This document shows, one piece after another, positions 28,157 through 35,869 of a stretch of DNA of 64,000 bases; the stretch's first letter is position 1, and the number at the start of each line of letters is the position of its first letter. The notes under the pieces are model-generated. The model did not search any database. It was not told where the DNA came from and saw nothing but the letters and a program-made list of their open reading frames with translations. A program made the position numbers and the translations under genes. Source of the stretch: Bifidobacterium simiarum (GTDB lineage: Bacteria; Actinomycetota; Actinomycetes; Actinomycetales; Bifidobacteriaceae); NCBI RefSeq assembly GCF_002802905.1, contig NZ_PEBK01000011.1:1-64000 (forward strand). Direction: 5' to 3'.

Positions 28157-30298
28157 TTATTTAGTACAGCATTCCTTCAATCGTTGCTGTAATTCCTCAT
28201 CTACAGCAAAAAGATACAGTCCATGGACCCCTCGTTTCAGCAGAACATTCAATTCATGTTTCAGGTTCTCCTCCGCGAAATCTCCCAGATCTTTTCGCTT
28301 GTTGGTGGCCAAATAATTTCGACTGGCGCTTTTATCAAATACAATTCTCCCTCGCCGATATGTCACTGAAGGGCCAATAATCACACCGGCATAGTTTAGG
28401 TCGAATCCTTGAATGGTGAAGATAGACCCAATTTCATTGATAGTATATGGTTTTTCCGCCCAAGCCAGATCCTTATCAATGCCCTTTGTCTTGGGATCAG
28501 CGGGGTCGGCAAGCTGATAGTTCCACGGCTTACAAAATACGTGAGAGTCTATTCCAGATCTCCCAAAAACATCACCAGATCCCATTCGCCACACACCGGA
28601 GGAATCGCGGTGTAATTCCACGTTCCAAAAACCCTGAGGATCCGCCATGTTTACGGATTTTGCCGAATACTTCCAATCGTAGGTCGCCAGCAGACGGGAC
28701 AGACCATTACTGTTCCAACCGTCAGATTCCGATTGAGCTTTCTTCCGGATGGCCTCAAACAGCTCGATTGGAGAATCAAATACTTTTACATCATAGGGCG
28801 CACGCTTTATTGCACCATCCGCTGTATACTCACCTGGATCAGTTGGCAAAGGGTCAATTCCCAGTCCGGAAGCAAAGCGATCAATCCATCGAATCATTGA
28901 CTCATTTGCCGCAATGCGAAACTGTTTTTCCAGATGTATATGCGTTACATCGACAGATATGGCCGACGATTGATCTCCGCCACTTAAAACGATAGATCGG
29001 AAATCGCCAAGAGTTCCGGTCTTATGAGGTTTGTTAATTGATTCCTCATCCAACTGCAGTTTTCTCAGCACAACTGGATCCCATTGTTGACTGGACTGCA
29101 TAATCTGGTTTGGATCGAAAACTGCGATCACCACCCGCGCTCTACGCAAAATATCATAAAGCTGGTTCTTCCCGGAATACCCTTGATTCCCCTGAGTCAT
29201 CAGCAAATGCGCCTCATCGATAAGCACAATATCCGCCATTCCCCGTGGTTGATCCGGGATTCCTCTTCCACGTTCATTACGCACACTGAATCGATTAATG
29301 AATTGACTGGGTAGCATGACCACTTCACTGGATTTCTTTTGCAATCCCAACTTCGTGGCTATCTGGTTATAAACATGAACCTGTTCCTTGTGATTAACCA
29401 GAATATACGATGCCAGTTGCCCATTTTCCGCCTCTGGTGATGCGGAATAATCCTCATCGCCAGAATACGTCCTTTCTTGAATACCGATTTCTGTCGCAAT
29501 CCGATAGAACAAATGGCTTAACAGCACAGTTTTTCCCGTACCCGCAGCGCCTTGAACAAAGATAAGTTTGGGATGAGCATTGCTTTGCTCAACGGAATTC
29601 TTTCGACGATTGTTAGTCAGCAAACCAGCGAGCTGCGTCAGTATAGCCTCTTCAGCTTCGAGTTGACTATCACTGAGTTTGTGAAAAGGCGAAGCCTTAA
29701 ACAGAGCAGAATCCCGAATAATTTCTTCGGCAGGAAACAGATCCGGATCATCCTTATGCAATTTTAGCCATATTTGCGAGAAGATATGATCAAATTGGTC
29801 TGAAGTGTAATAATCACCTTGTGCATTGGTCCGTCGATTATTCAACTTTTTAACTGAATCAGTACTGGACATGTAATGCATAAGCCGATTCTCTACATCC
29901 AAGGTTAATGATTTATTGAATTTTGGATGAGAGATGACATACTGCTTGTATGCTTCGTCATTCTGTGAGACTGCATCAGCTACAGCTTTCCAATCCTCAC
30001 GATTTTTAGAATCCAACTCAAGATGTTGCGCAGTTCGGTGACGTATATCATTCGTCTCGCCAACATACACGGTGTACTCGTTCTTCGATGAATAAGGATT
30101 AATCTTCCTTGAATACACGACATATACCGTGGGATATGCAAGCACATATCGCAGCATAGCGCGTTCCATCTCGGAGTAGTCACCCCGATTCCCTGCCCAG
30201 CTGTCTAGGGTTTTATCAACTGCCCACTCAAAATCTTCCTTGTCATATCGTCCATATGGCAGGTTGATGATAATCGGAGCAAGACCTTCAAAGTTCAT
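28157..30298 (-). CDS. GIY-YIG nuclease + DUF2075 helicase-like ATPase, putative defence protein
   Basis: 713 aa from the ATG at 30298 (MNFEGLAPIIINLPY); the frame stays open to an ATG at 30367 that would overlap the divergent gene. Residues ~55-150 show a GIY-YIG fold: VYVVYS, YTVYVGETNDIRHRTAQH (with the Arg) and VENRLMHYM (the catalytic Glu). A DUF2075 ATPase follows, with Walker A GAAGTGKTVLL (~250), Walker B IVLIDEAHLL (~358), DPNQIMQS (motif III-like) and QGFDLNYAGVIIG. DUF2075 is related to superfamily 1 helicases. It is clearly A+T-richer than the rest and lies back to back with a MazG-like gene. A role in phage defence is inference. Confidence 0.8.
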   Translation of the reverse strand: MNFEGLAPIIINLPYGRYDKEDFEWAVDKTLDSWAGNRGDYSEMERAMLRYVLAYPTVYVVYSRKINPYSSKNEYTVYVGETNDIRHRTAQHLELDSKNREDWKAVADAVSQNDEAYKQYVISHPKFNKSLTLDVENRLMHYMSSTDSVKKLNNRRTNAQGDYYTSDQFDHIFSQIWLKLHKDDPDLFPAEEIIRDSALFKASPFHKLSDSQLEAEEAILTQLAGLLTNNRRKNSVEQSNAHPKLIFVQGAAGTGKTVLLSHLFYRIATEIGIQERTYSGDEDYSASPEAENGQLASYILVNHKEQVHVYNQIATKLGLQKKSSEVVMLPSQFINRFSVRNERGRGIPDQPRGMADIVLIDEAHLLMTQGNQGYSGKNQLYDILRRARVVIAVFDPNQIMQSSQQWDPVVLRKLQLDEESINKPHKTGTLGDFRSIVLSGGDQSSAISVDVTHIHLEKQFRIAANESMIRWIDRFASGLGIDPLPTDPGEYTADGAIKRAPYDVKVFDSPIELFEAIRKKAQSESDGWNSNGLSRLLATYDWKYSAKSVNMADPQGFWNVELHRDSSGVWRMGSGDVFGRSGIDSHVFCKPWNYQLADPADPKTKGIDKDLAWAEKPYTINEIGSIFTIQGFDLNYAGVIIGPSVTYRRGRIVFDKSASRNYLATNKRKDLGDFAEENLKHELNVLLKRGVHGLYLFAVDEELQQRLKECCTK

Positions 30299-30365
30299 GG
30301 CTATATTATGACCCGTAATGATCGAGGTTCCCAGACAATATTTGCAATCGTTTAAAATATTTGTC

Positions 30366-30731
30366 ATGATCAGCGACCGCACTATTCGAGAAATACACGA
30401 TTTCGTAATTGCCCGAGGTTGGAATCAATACCATACACCTGAGAATCTCGCAAAATCCATCAGCATTGAAGCTGCAGAACTACTTGAATGCTATCAATGG
30501 ATACCACAATCCTCCTCTGTGGACGAGAAACATGTCAGAGAGGAACTAGCAGATGTACTTACCTACTGCATCATGATGGCCGATGCGCTTGATATCGATT
30601 TAGACAAAATCATCATGGATAAGCTTGCCATAACCAAACGGAAGTACCCCGCAGAAGCGGTCCGCAACAATTTCGATGAGTACGAGACGCGTCATCTCAA
30701 TGCGCGCAGAGAAAAAGGCAACGCTTTCTGA
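30366..30731 (+). CDS. MazG-like nucleotide pyrophosphohydrolase
   Basis: 121 aa single-domain all-alpha NTP pyrophosphatase. The metal-binding motifs are E35-AA-E38 (EAAELLECYQW) and E60-LA-D63 (EELADVLTYCI), the ExxE...ExxD pattern of MazG and dUTPase-like enzymes. Such proteins hydrolyse (d)NTPs to monophosphates. No Shine-Dalgarno precedes the ATG, and TTTAAAATATTTGTC before it suggests a leaderless mRNA. It is divergent from the DUF2075 gene with only 67 bases between the start codons. Low G+C indicates common transfer of the pair. Confidence 0.88.
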   Translation: MISDRTIREIHDFVIARGWNQYHTPENLAKSISIEAAELLECYQWIPQSSSVDEKHVREELADVLTYCIMMADALDIDLDKIIMDKLAITKRKYPAEAVRNNFDEYETRHLNARREKGNAF

Positions 30732-30799
30732 TTCTCGACGATACGCGTCAGACAACAATATTGTCTATTCAAAACAAATTGTTTGATGGTCCAGAACGC

Positions 30800-31215
30800 C
30801 GACATACAGTCGTCAGAAAACCTCGCATCGTTTTCCGGGTCTTCGTATTTTGTTGTGCAGAGGTGGTCTGGATGATTTGTCGGAATCCGCCAATGCGGAA
30901 GAGCAGACTTCTGATGATGTAGTTGTCAAGGTTGCGGAGACCAAGAGCGATGCCACGGAGGATCTCGAGACGCACATTGACGGCCGTGGTGGACTCGTTC
31001 ACCCCGTAGATGTGGTCGATGAACGCAAGGATGACGTTCATACTGCGTTTGAACTCATGACCGAGTGTGTCGTGAGTTCAGGACATCCGGACGTCGCGCC
31101 CTTGACCGCGAGAGATTCAATGAGCTCGGCCATCATGTCCTCGCCACCCTCTCCTGTCTCTTTACACGCAGCAGTTAATGATCATCTGGTAGGCGCCGAG
31201 CTCGAGGGCATGTCA
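30800..31215 (-). pseudogene. ISL3-family transposase remnant (C-terminal part, frameshifted)
   Basis: The minus strand encodes pieces of an ISL3 transposase C terminus in more than one frame. YQMIINC is followed by a stop. Then comes MMAELIESLAVKGATSGCPEL, which shifts into a third frame with MNVILAFIDHIYGVNESTTAVNVRLEILRG and IALGLRNLDNYIIRSLLF. The last part is the family's conserved end, where the consensus is close to NGRLE.LRG.ALGFRNL.HYI.RSL. The N-terminal two thirds and the inverted repeats are missing. It lies directly after the MazG-like gene. Confidence 0.65.
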
Positions 31216-31387
31216 TCAGACTCGGAGTCATTGTTCACTTACTCACTGACACGATTCGACGAATGCCAGCGTAGATGATAGCCGCCTTGGACAGACATGT
31301 GGATATTTTTTATACGCCATATAATGCCCACCCATCAGGCTTTATAACGTCGCTCCCATGGCGGGTTGGATAACTTCGCTGTCGCTT

Positions 31388-31738
31388 CTAGTCCGGGATG
31401 GGACCCAGTTCCTGTTCGGTGAGCATATCCGATTCATCGATGGTACCGACACATGCCTCTCCGGTCTCAAGATCGATCCGATAGGCATACGGAAGTCCTA
31501 TTTCCCCTCCAGGCTCAATCCCCTTGGGCAATGCGTCAAAAACCCGCCACTAAATGTACCCAATGGTTCGAATATGCGGTCTCGGTTCTTCTCAGCGGCT
31601 CCTTGGCGTTGGGAGCCATCTCGGATAGGGTTCCCATTGCAGGCTCGCTCTCATCAGGCCCAAAACATGTTCATGGTCCAGATCAAGGCCGTCAATGCGG
31701 TATATCGTCAGCGACCGCAGATAGATGCTCTTCTCCAT
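31388..31738 (-). pseudogene. degenerate small gene(s) of unknown function
   Basis: Three overlapping minus-strand frames look coding but do not connect: MEKSIYLRSLTIYRIDGLDL (31592-31738, 48 aa), MGTLSEMAPNAKEPLRRTET (31536-31637, 33 aa), and a frame with no start codon that ends ALPKGIEPGGEIGLPYAYRI and a ~25-residue acidic tail at 31388. The last two could be one ~80-residue protein broken by a frameshift near 31545. I do not recognise it. Its acidic, small character resembles immunity-type proteins, but this is only a resemblance. Confidence 0.3.
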
Positions 31739-31748
31739 GCATTGCTCC

Positions 31749-31768
31749 GGCGGATTCTAGTGGTGGTT
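31749..31768 (+). repeat. solitary IS30 inverted-repeat end
   Basis: GGCGGATTCTAGTGGTGGTT is the exact reverse complement of the IS30 right end at 1153-1172 (20/20). No transposase follows it here. It may be the scar of a deleted element. Confidence 0.7.
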
Positions 31769-31835
31769 TCTCCTCGGATTTCAGGTTCACCACTATGCTG
31801 TTGCGCCCCTGTTGGGGCCGGGCCCCGTTCCGGAC

Positions 31836-31862
31836 ATCAAAACCACCCCGGGTGGAGTGGCT
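31836..31862 (-). terminator. terminator after the 91-aa hypothetical gene
   Basis: On the minus strand AGCCACTCCACCCGGGGTGGTTTTG gives a CCACTCC/GGGGTGG hairpin followed by a short T run. A closely similar element follows the 78-aa gene at 32859-32880. Confidence 0.5.
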
Positions 31863-31913
31863 GGATAACGGAAACCCATCCGAAGTGCGGTTTCGAATAT
31901 CAGATGGAAACGG

Positions 31914-32189
31914 TTAAATGACAGCGCCTTCGGGAATCTCCTCCCAAGGACGAGGTCTTCCTGCGATCAGGCATTCGATGGCCATCTTCTTGGCCTCTTC
32001 ATCGTTCCGGGGATTCTTCGGGTCGTTGAAATGATAGATCGACTCGCCGTTGAACTCCCCCCAGTATGCGGCTAAAACATCTTCTGCCGGAAGGGATGCG
32101 AATTCAGGAGAGGAGAACATGGCTTTTTTCGAAGGATAATCCGCCAAACAAGGGTAATAGCCAAGATCGCCGGGCTTCAGATCCGTCAT
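31914..32189 (-). CDS. hypothetical protein, 91 aa
   Basis: A strong Shine-Dalgarno, AAGGAGG, lies 7 bases before the ATG at 32189, and a terminator follows the stop, so it is probably expressed. The protein is acidic and soluble (MTDLKPGDLGYYPCLADYPS...PRPWEEIPEGAVI) with no membrane segment or motif that I recognise. Its place among small broken genes and a paired terminator suggests a cassette from a toxin/immunity or prophage region. I assign no function. Confidence 0.5.
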   Translation of the reverse strand: MTDLKPGDLGYYPCLADYPSKKAMFSSPEFASLPAEDVLAAYWGEFNGESIYHFNDPKNPRNDEEAKKMAIECLIAGRPRPWEEIPEGAVI

Positions 32190-32253
32190 TTGTCAGCCTC
32201 CTTACGATGTTCTCGTACATTTTACCGAGGGAACATATCCGTTGGGACGGAGT

Positions 32254-32430
32254 TCACACGTTTTTATTGGCTAATTGACGACCACAGTCTTTGAGACAAG
32301 TAAGTATAACCCCCGTTTCACGGAAGTCGGCCCCGTCGTCGCCGTTGGCGCGGAGCAGTGCGATCATGTCGGCCGCGAGCTGGTCATAACGTCGTTCGGC
32401 GAGTTGGATGTCGATAAGAGACGTCGACAT
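32254..32430 (-). CDS. hypothetical protein, 58 aa
   Basis: MSTSLIDIQLAERRYDQLAA begins a short, probably helical protein with a C-terminal NKNV. GGAAGGGAG lies just before the ATG at 32430, and the preceding gene stops two bases before this start, which indicates translational coupling. Too short for the usual length cut-offs. The function is unknown. Confidence 0.4.
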   Translation of the reverse strand: MSTSLIDIQLAERRYDQLAADMIALLRANGDDGADFRETGVILTCLKDCGRQLANKNV

Positions 32431-32432
32431 GG

Positions 32433-32648
32433 CTACTCCCTTCCCACTGGATGGATGGTGATGACGCGGGCCGGGCGTTTCCCGGCTTTGGCGAATCCGA
32501 CTCTTATCTCGATGCCGTCAATGGTACCAGTGACGAAGCCTTTGTGCTCTCCCGCCGGCGAGAGCCTCTTCGATGTGTGTCCTGTTTTTCGGGAGGTTGA
32601 GTACGGCGATCTCCGCGTCTTTGATGTCTTTTGTCGCTCATAGGTCAC
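32433..32648 (-). CDS. hypothetical protein, 71 aa, possibly frameshifted
   Basis: The C-terminal half reads GFVTGTIDGIEIRVGFAKAG then RPARVITIHP, a beta-rich pattern similar to small RelE/DUF4258-like domains. The N-terminal half is basic and less convincing. Another frame over the same stretch reads DIKDAEIAVLNLPKNRTHIE, which looks more protein-like, so the gene may carry a frameshift near 32560. The GTG start overlaps the stop of a preceding fragment (…LTNQYASKHA). Confidence 0.3.
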   Translation of the reverse strand: MTYERQKTSKTRRSPYSTSRKTGHTSKRLSPAGEHKGFVTGTIDGIEIRVGFAKAGKRPARVITIHPVGRE

Positions 32649-32673
32649 GCATGTTTTGATGCGTACTGGTTGG

Positions 32674-32811
32674 TCAGCATGTTCGCCATGCGTGACTTTG
32701 CATCAATCCACCGCCACAGACTCCTAGTGTCCTAACCTCCCAGTCCGTGGGCTGCTGCTCGCCGTGCGGCTCCTGCACGTCCTGCTGGTTCTGGTCGGCA
32801 TCCTCGGCCAT
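32674..32811 (-). pseudogene. N-terminal fragment resembling a phage scaffold protein
   Basis: AAGGAGG precedes the ATG at 32811, which encodes MAEDADQNQQDVQEPHGEQQ followed by PTDWEV. Phage scaffolding proteins of actinobacterial siphophages begin with such a polar, Gln/Glu-rich stretch ending in a TDWE.. motif. After DWE the similarity ends and the frame runs into an unrelated TGA at 32674-32676. Another frame over the end reads LWRWIDAKSRMANMLTNQYA, a second fragment. Confidence 0.3.
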
Positions 32812-32858
32812 GGTTCCTCCTTGAATTGGTTGATGGGGCCCGTTCCGGGCATGAAGAA

Positions 32859-32880
32859 AGCCACCCCGTGCGGAGTGGCT
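32859..32880 (-). terminator. terminator after the 78-aa hypothetical gene
   Basis: AGCCACTCC-GCAC-GGGGTGGCT with TTTCTTC after it on the minus strand. The stem and the following CCGGAACGGG.CCC stretch closely match the terminator at 31836-31862, so the two gene tails look duplicated. Confidence 0.6.
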
Positions 32881-32909
32881 ATGAACAGAAAAATGGCTAT
32901 GTCATCAGG

Positions 32910-33146
32910 TCAGAGTTGGCCGAGCGCCTTCTTTCGAACGAACTCGGCGCGGAGCCTGTCCGTGGAAATGTCGTCTTCGGTATCGAAGCGTTTTCTCCAC
33001 TGTTCGGTGATGTACGACTGCTCCTCCGGGGTCGGCGGAACAAAACCGATCTTCTTATGGATGACGGCAATTTCCTCCGGATCGGTGAGGGGATGGAATT
33101 CCCCCTGGAACGTGAATTTGTCCAGTCTGTCGGGAGCTATGGGCAT
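32910..33146 (-). CDS. hypothetical protein, 78 aa
   Basis: MPIAPDRLDKFTFQGEFHPL begins a small, charged, soluble protein with a helical C terminus (RFDTEDDISTDRLRAEFVRK). AAGGATGG lies before the ATG at 33146. The ATG begins one base after the stop of a preceding minus-strand frame, so it may be the downstream gene of a lost partner. I do not recognise the family. Confidence 0.4.
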   Translation of the reverse strand: MPIAPDRLDKFTFQGEFHPLTDPEEIAVIHKKIGFVPPTPEEQSYITEQWRKRFDTEDDISTDRLRAEFVRKKALGQL

Positions 33147-33385
33147 GTCACACCATCCTTAATAGACCAGCGGCGAACCATCCGGGAGCTTGCAAACCGC
33201 CGACCATAACCATTTGGTTTCCCGGCAGAGGAGTCTCGCTCCCCACCCGGATGCTACGTGAACGATTCCCAATATACACCGTGACTGCTGGACGGTACGA
33301 GGCTTCGAGTGGCCACACGTTCGTCGTCTTCTGCCGTCGTACCGCCCATATTGGCGGTTCCCATGGAGCGCGCCCAGCCCCCCCC

Positions 33386-33441
33386 AAAAAAAACAAGAGG
33401 GCTGTTGAGACCCCGTAAAACGCGGGATCTCAACAGCCCTC
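33386..33441 (-). terminator. ilvE terminator with adjoining A(8)/C(8) tracts
   Basis: GAGGGCTGTTGAGATCCCG and CGGGGTCTCAACAGCCCTC form a ~19-bp stem (one mismatch), followed on the minus strand by TTG and eight T. Directly beyond are eight G. The element ends ilvE and forms the right border of the island. Confidence 0.9.
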
Positions 33442-33513
33442 AAACGGTGGCGCGACGGTCAGCAAACCTTCAAATCAGCAGACTGCCGTCGGTGCCTGTT
33501 CGGTGAATGCCGG

Positions 33514-34641
33514 TCAGCAGACCTTCCACATCCAGTTGTGCGGGTCCTCGACCTCGCCGAGCTGGATGCCGAGCAGCTTGTTGCGCAGGTCGACCGTCAG
33601 CTTGCCGGAGTTGCCGTCGGCCACGGTGACGTCGAACTTCTCGGACTTGAAGCGGCCGATCGGGGTGATGATGGCGGCGGTGCCGCAGGCGAACACCTCG
33701 GTGACCTCGCCGGACTTGATATCCTCAAGCAGCTGGTCGAGGGCGATCATGGTCTCGACGACGTCACGGCCCTCGTCCTGCAGCAGCTGGATCAGGGAAC
33801 GACGGGTCACGCCCGGCAGGATGTTGCCGGTGAGCGACGGGGTCTCCACGTGGCCGTCCTTGTGCACGACCATCATGTTCATGCCGCCCAGCTCCTCGAG
33901 GTAGGTCTTGGTGGCGGCGTCCACGAAGCACACCTGCTCGCAGCCGTTCTCGATGCCGGTGTACTCACCGAGCAGGGAGGCGGCGTAGTTGCCTCCGCAC
34001 TTGGCGAAGCCGGTGCCGCCGGGGCCGGTGCGGAACCACTTGTCTTCCACCCAGATGCTCACCGGCTTCACGCCGCCGGGGAAGTACGGGCCGGAGGGGG
34101 AAGCGATCACGCAGTAGTCCACCTCCTGCGGGGCGCGCACGCCGAGGAACGGCTCGGAGGCGAACATGAACGGACGCATGTACAGCGTGTATTCACGACG
34201 GGTCGGCACCCAGGCGGAGTCGCGCTTGACCAGCGCGGCCACGGAGCCGAGGAAGTCGTCGATGGACAGCTCCGGCAGGTACAGACGCTTGGCGGAGTTC
34301 TGGAAGCGCTCGGCGTTGGCGTCCGGACGGAACAGCCACACGGAGCCATCGGCGTGGTGGTAGGCCTTGAGGCCTTCGAAGCATTCCTGCGCGTAGTGCA
34401 GCACGGAGGCGCCCGGGTCGAGCTTGAGCGGCGCGTACGGCTCGATGCGGCGGTCTCCCCAGCCTTCGCCCTTGGTCCACGTCATGTGGGTCATGTTGTC
34501 GGAGAAGACCTGACCGAACGCCGGCTTGTCGATCAGCTCCTGACGCTTGGCATCGGAAGCGGGGTTCTCGTTCGGCAGGACGGTGAACGCATCTGCCAGC
34601 TTGGACAGTGCGGCCGGATCGTGATGAGTGTTTTCTGTCAT
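33514..34641 (-). CDS. ilvE: branched-chain amino acid aminotransferase
   Basis: 375 aa class IV PLP aminotransferase that makes Leu, Ile and Val from their 2-oxo acids. The PLP lysine is in GGTGFAKCGGNYAASL (~K213). AQECFEGLKAYHH and the late EVFACGTAAIITPIGRF fit the actinobacterial IlvE group. The start ATG at 34641 gives MTENTHHDPAAL, with AAAGAAG before it; the longer frame upstream lies in the leader. It is monocistronic, with a hairpin-bearing leader and a strong terminator. Confidence 0.95.
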   Translation of the reverse strand: MTENTHHDPAALSKLADAFTVLPNENPASDAKRQELIDKPAFGQVFSDNMTHMTWTKGEGWGDRRIEPYAPLKLDPGASVLHYAQECFEGLKAYHHADGSVWLFRPDANAERFQNSAKRLYLPELSIDDFLGSVAALVKRDSAWVPTRREYTLYMRPFMFASEPFLGVRAPQEVDYCVIASPSGPYFPGGVKPVSIWVEDKWFRTGPGGTGFAKCGGNYAASLLGEYTGIENGCEQVCFVDAATKTYLEELGGMNMMVVHKDGHVETPSLTGNILPGVTRRSLIQLLQDEGRDVVETMIALDQLLEDIKSGEVTEVFACGTAAIITPIGRFKSEKFDVTVADGNSGKLTVDLRNKLLGIQLGEVEDPHNWMWKVC

Positions 34642-34738
34642 GGTCACTTCTTTAATCAGTGTCGCCGCTCCCCCGCGAATGTTCCGGGGAAACGGACTTG
34701 AATCGTTTGTCGGCGCTTCTGGCACCGAACTCAGGGAT

Positions 34739-34777
34739 AACTCTCTCACAGCCTTGCGGCAACCGGGTGAGAGAGTT
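34739..34777 (-). promoter_or_regulatory. hairpin in the ilvE 5' leader
   Basis: AACTCTCTCAC and GTGAGAGAGTT are perfect 11-base arms around a 17-base loop, about 100 bases before the ilvE start. The 355-bp gap between ilvE and rplY (34642-34997) otherwise holds the rplY 3' hairpin at 34874-34902 and no gene that I can support. It could be a leader-mRNA structure; I see no T-box or leucine-rich leader peptide. Confidence 0.4.
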
Positions 34778-34873
34778 CACATTATGAAAAGCGGGGCCGT
34801 GCCGATCGGATCGTACCGATGGATCCGGCCCCACATGGCCCGTACGCGGGAAGCCCGATACGCCCCAATACGC

Positions 34874-34902
34874 GAAGAGCCCACGCGAACGGTGGGCTCT
34901 TC
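34874..34902. terminator. hairpin downstream of rplY
   Basis: GAAGAGCCCAC and GTGGGCTCTTC are perfect 11-base arms with a 7-base loop, 95 bases after the rplY stop on the minus strand. No clear T tract follows. Confidence 0.5.
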
Positions 34903-34997
34903 GGATTCGTTCATGACTAAGCGCATGACGAAGCGCTCGGACCATTGCCCCCTACCCGACCACGGTCAGGCGGGAACGAACGACGGGTCGTTCAGGC

Positions 34998-35615
34998 TCA
35001 CTGAGCGTCGGCAGCCGGAGCGGCAGCGGCGTCGGCAGCCGGAGCCGCAGCGGCCGGAGCGGCTTCGGCGGAGGCATCCTCAGGCACCTCGACGGTGACG
35101 ACGGACTCTTCCGGATCGTCGTGGACCAGCTCGACGCCCTCGGGCAGGACGACGTCCTTGGCCAGCACCTTGGTGCCGTCGACCAGGCCGTCCACGCTGA
35201 TGGTGATGCGCTCGGGCAGGTTGGTGACGTCGGCCTTGACCTTGAGCTCCTGAATGTCGACGAACGCGACGGCGGCGCCCTTCGGGGTACCCTCGACGAA
35301 CACCGGCACCTCGACCTCGATCTTCTCGCCGGCACGCACCTCGTAGAAGTCGATGTGCTCGATGATCTGCTTGACGGGGTTGCGCTGGATGTCCTTCACG
35401 ACGGCCAGCTTGGACTCCTCGCCGTACTTGACCTCGAACAGGGCGTTGGTGCGGCGCATGGCGTTGGTGGTCTCGCGCATCGGCAGCTGCACGAACACGG
35501 GCTGCTCGCCACCGGCGTAGATGGTGGCGGGGATCAGCTTGGCGACGCGCATGCGACGGGCAGCGCCCTTGCCGAACTCGGTGCGGACGGCACCTTCCAG
35601 AGTGATATCTGCCAT
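34998..35615 (-). CDS. rplY: 50S ribosomal protein L25 / general stress protein Ctc
   Basis: 205 aa two-domain L25 of the Ctc type. The N-terminal domain binds 5S rRNA (MADITLEGAVRTEFGKGAAR and ALFEVKYGEESKLAVVKDIQ, QIIEHIDFYEVRAGEKIEVE). The C-terminal beta domain ends in an Ala/Pro-rich tail of about 30 residues. The ATG at 35615 has GGAGAACC before it. It is monocistronic. The 254-bp gap to the permease holds no further gene that I can support. Confidence 0.95.
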   Translation of the reverse strand: MADITLEGAVRTEFGKGAARRMRVAKLIPATIYAGGEQPVFVQLPMRETTNAMRRTNALFEVKYGEESKLAVVKDIQRNPVKQIIEHIDFYEVRAGEKIEVEVPVFVEGTPKGAAVAFVDIQELKVKADVTNLPERITISVDGLVDGTKVLAKDVVLPEGVELVHDDPEESVVTVEVPEDASAEAAPAAAAPAADAAAAPAADAQ

Positions 35616-35869
35616 GATGGTTCTCCTTGCATCACGATGTATTCGTTCATTTCGCCCTGGACGCATCGACGCGCCACACGACCGCCGTGAATACGGAGAA
35701 TCGGACGCCGAGTCGATAACGGAAGCGCAGCGCACTGCCTTCCCTCGCCAAAGCAACAGTGCATGAGCTTAGCACGGATTCCCGTCAGTGTCCAACGAAA
35801 CCACGAGACGTCCGACCCTTCCCATCGGAGGATTCACGGAAGGGCCGGACGGGACTGTGCCACGCCGCA

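Noticed and set aside
33148-33396. 82-codon minus-strand frame before the 78-aa gene
   Set aside because: Its start lies in the T/G tracts of the ilvE terminator. The C-terminal half could be real, but no start or family can be supported.
34642-34997. T-box riboswitch or leader peptide for ilvE
   Set aside because: No T-box consensus, specifier stem or run of Leu/Ile/Val codons is visible; only a plain hairpin.
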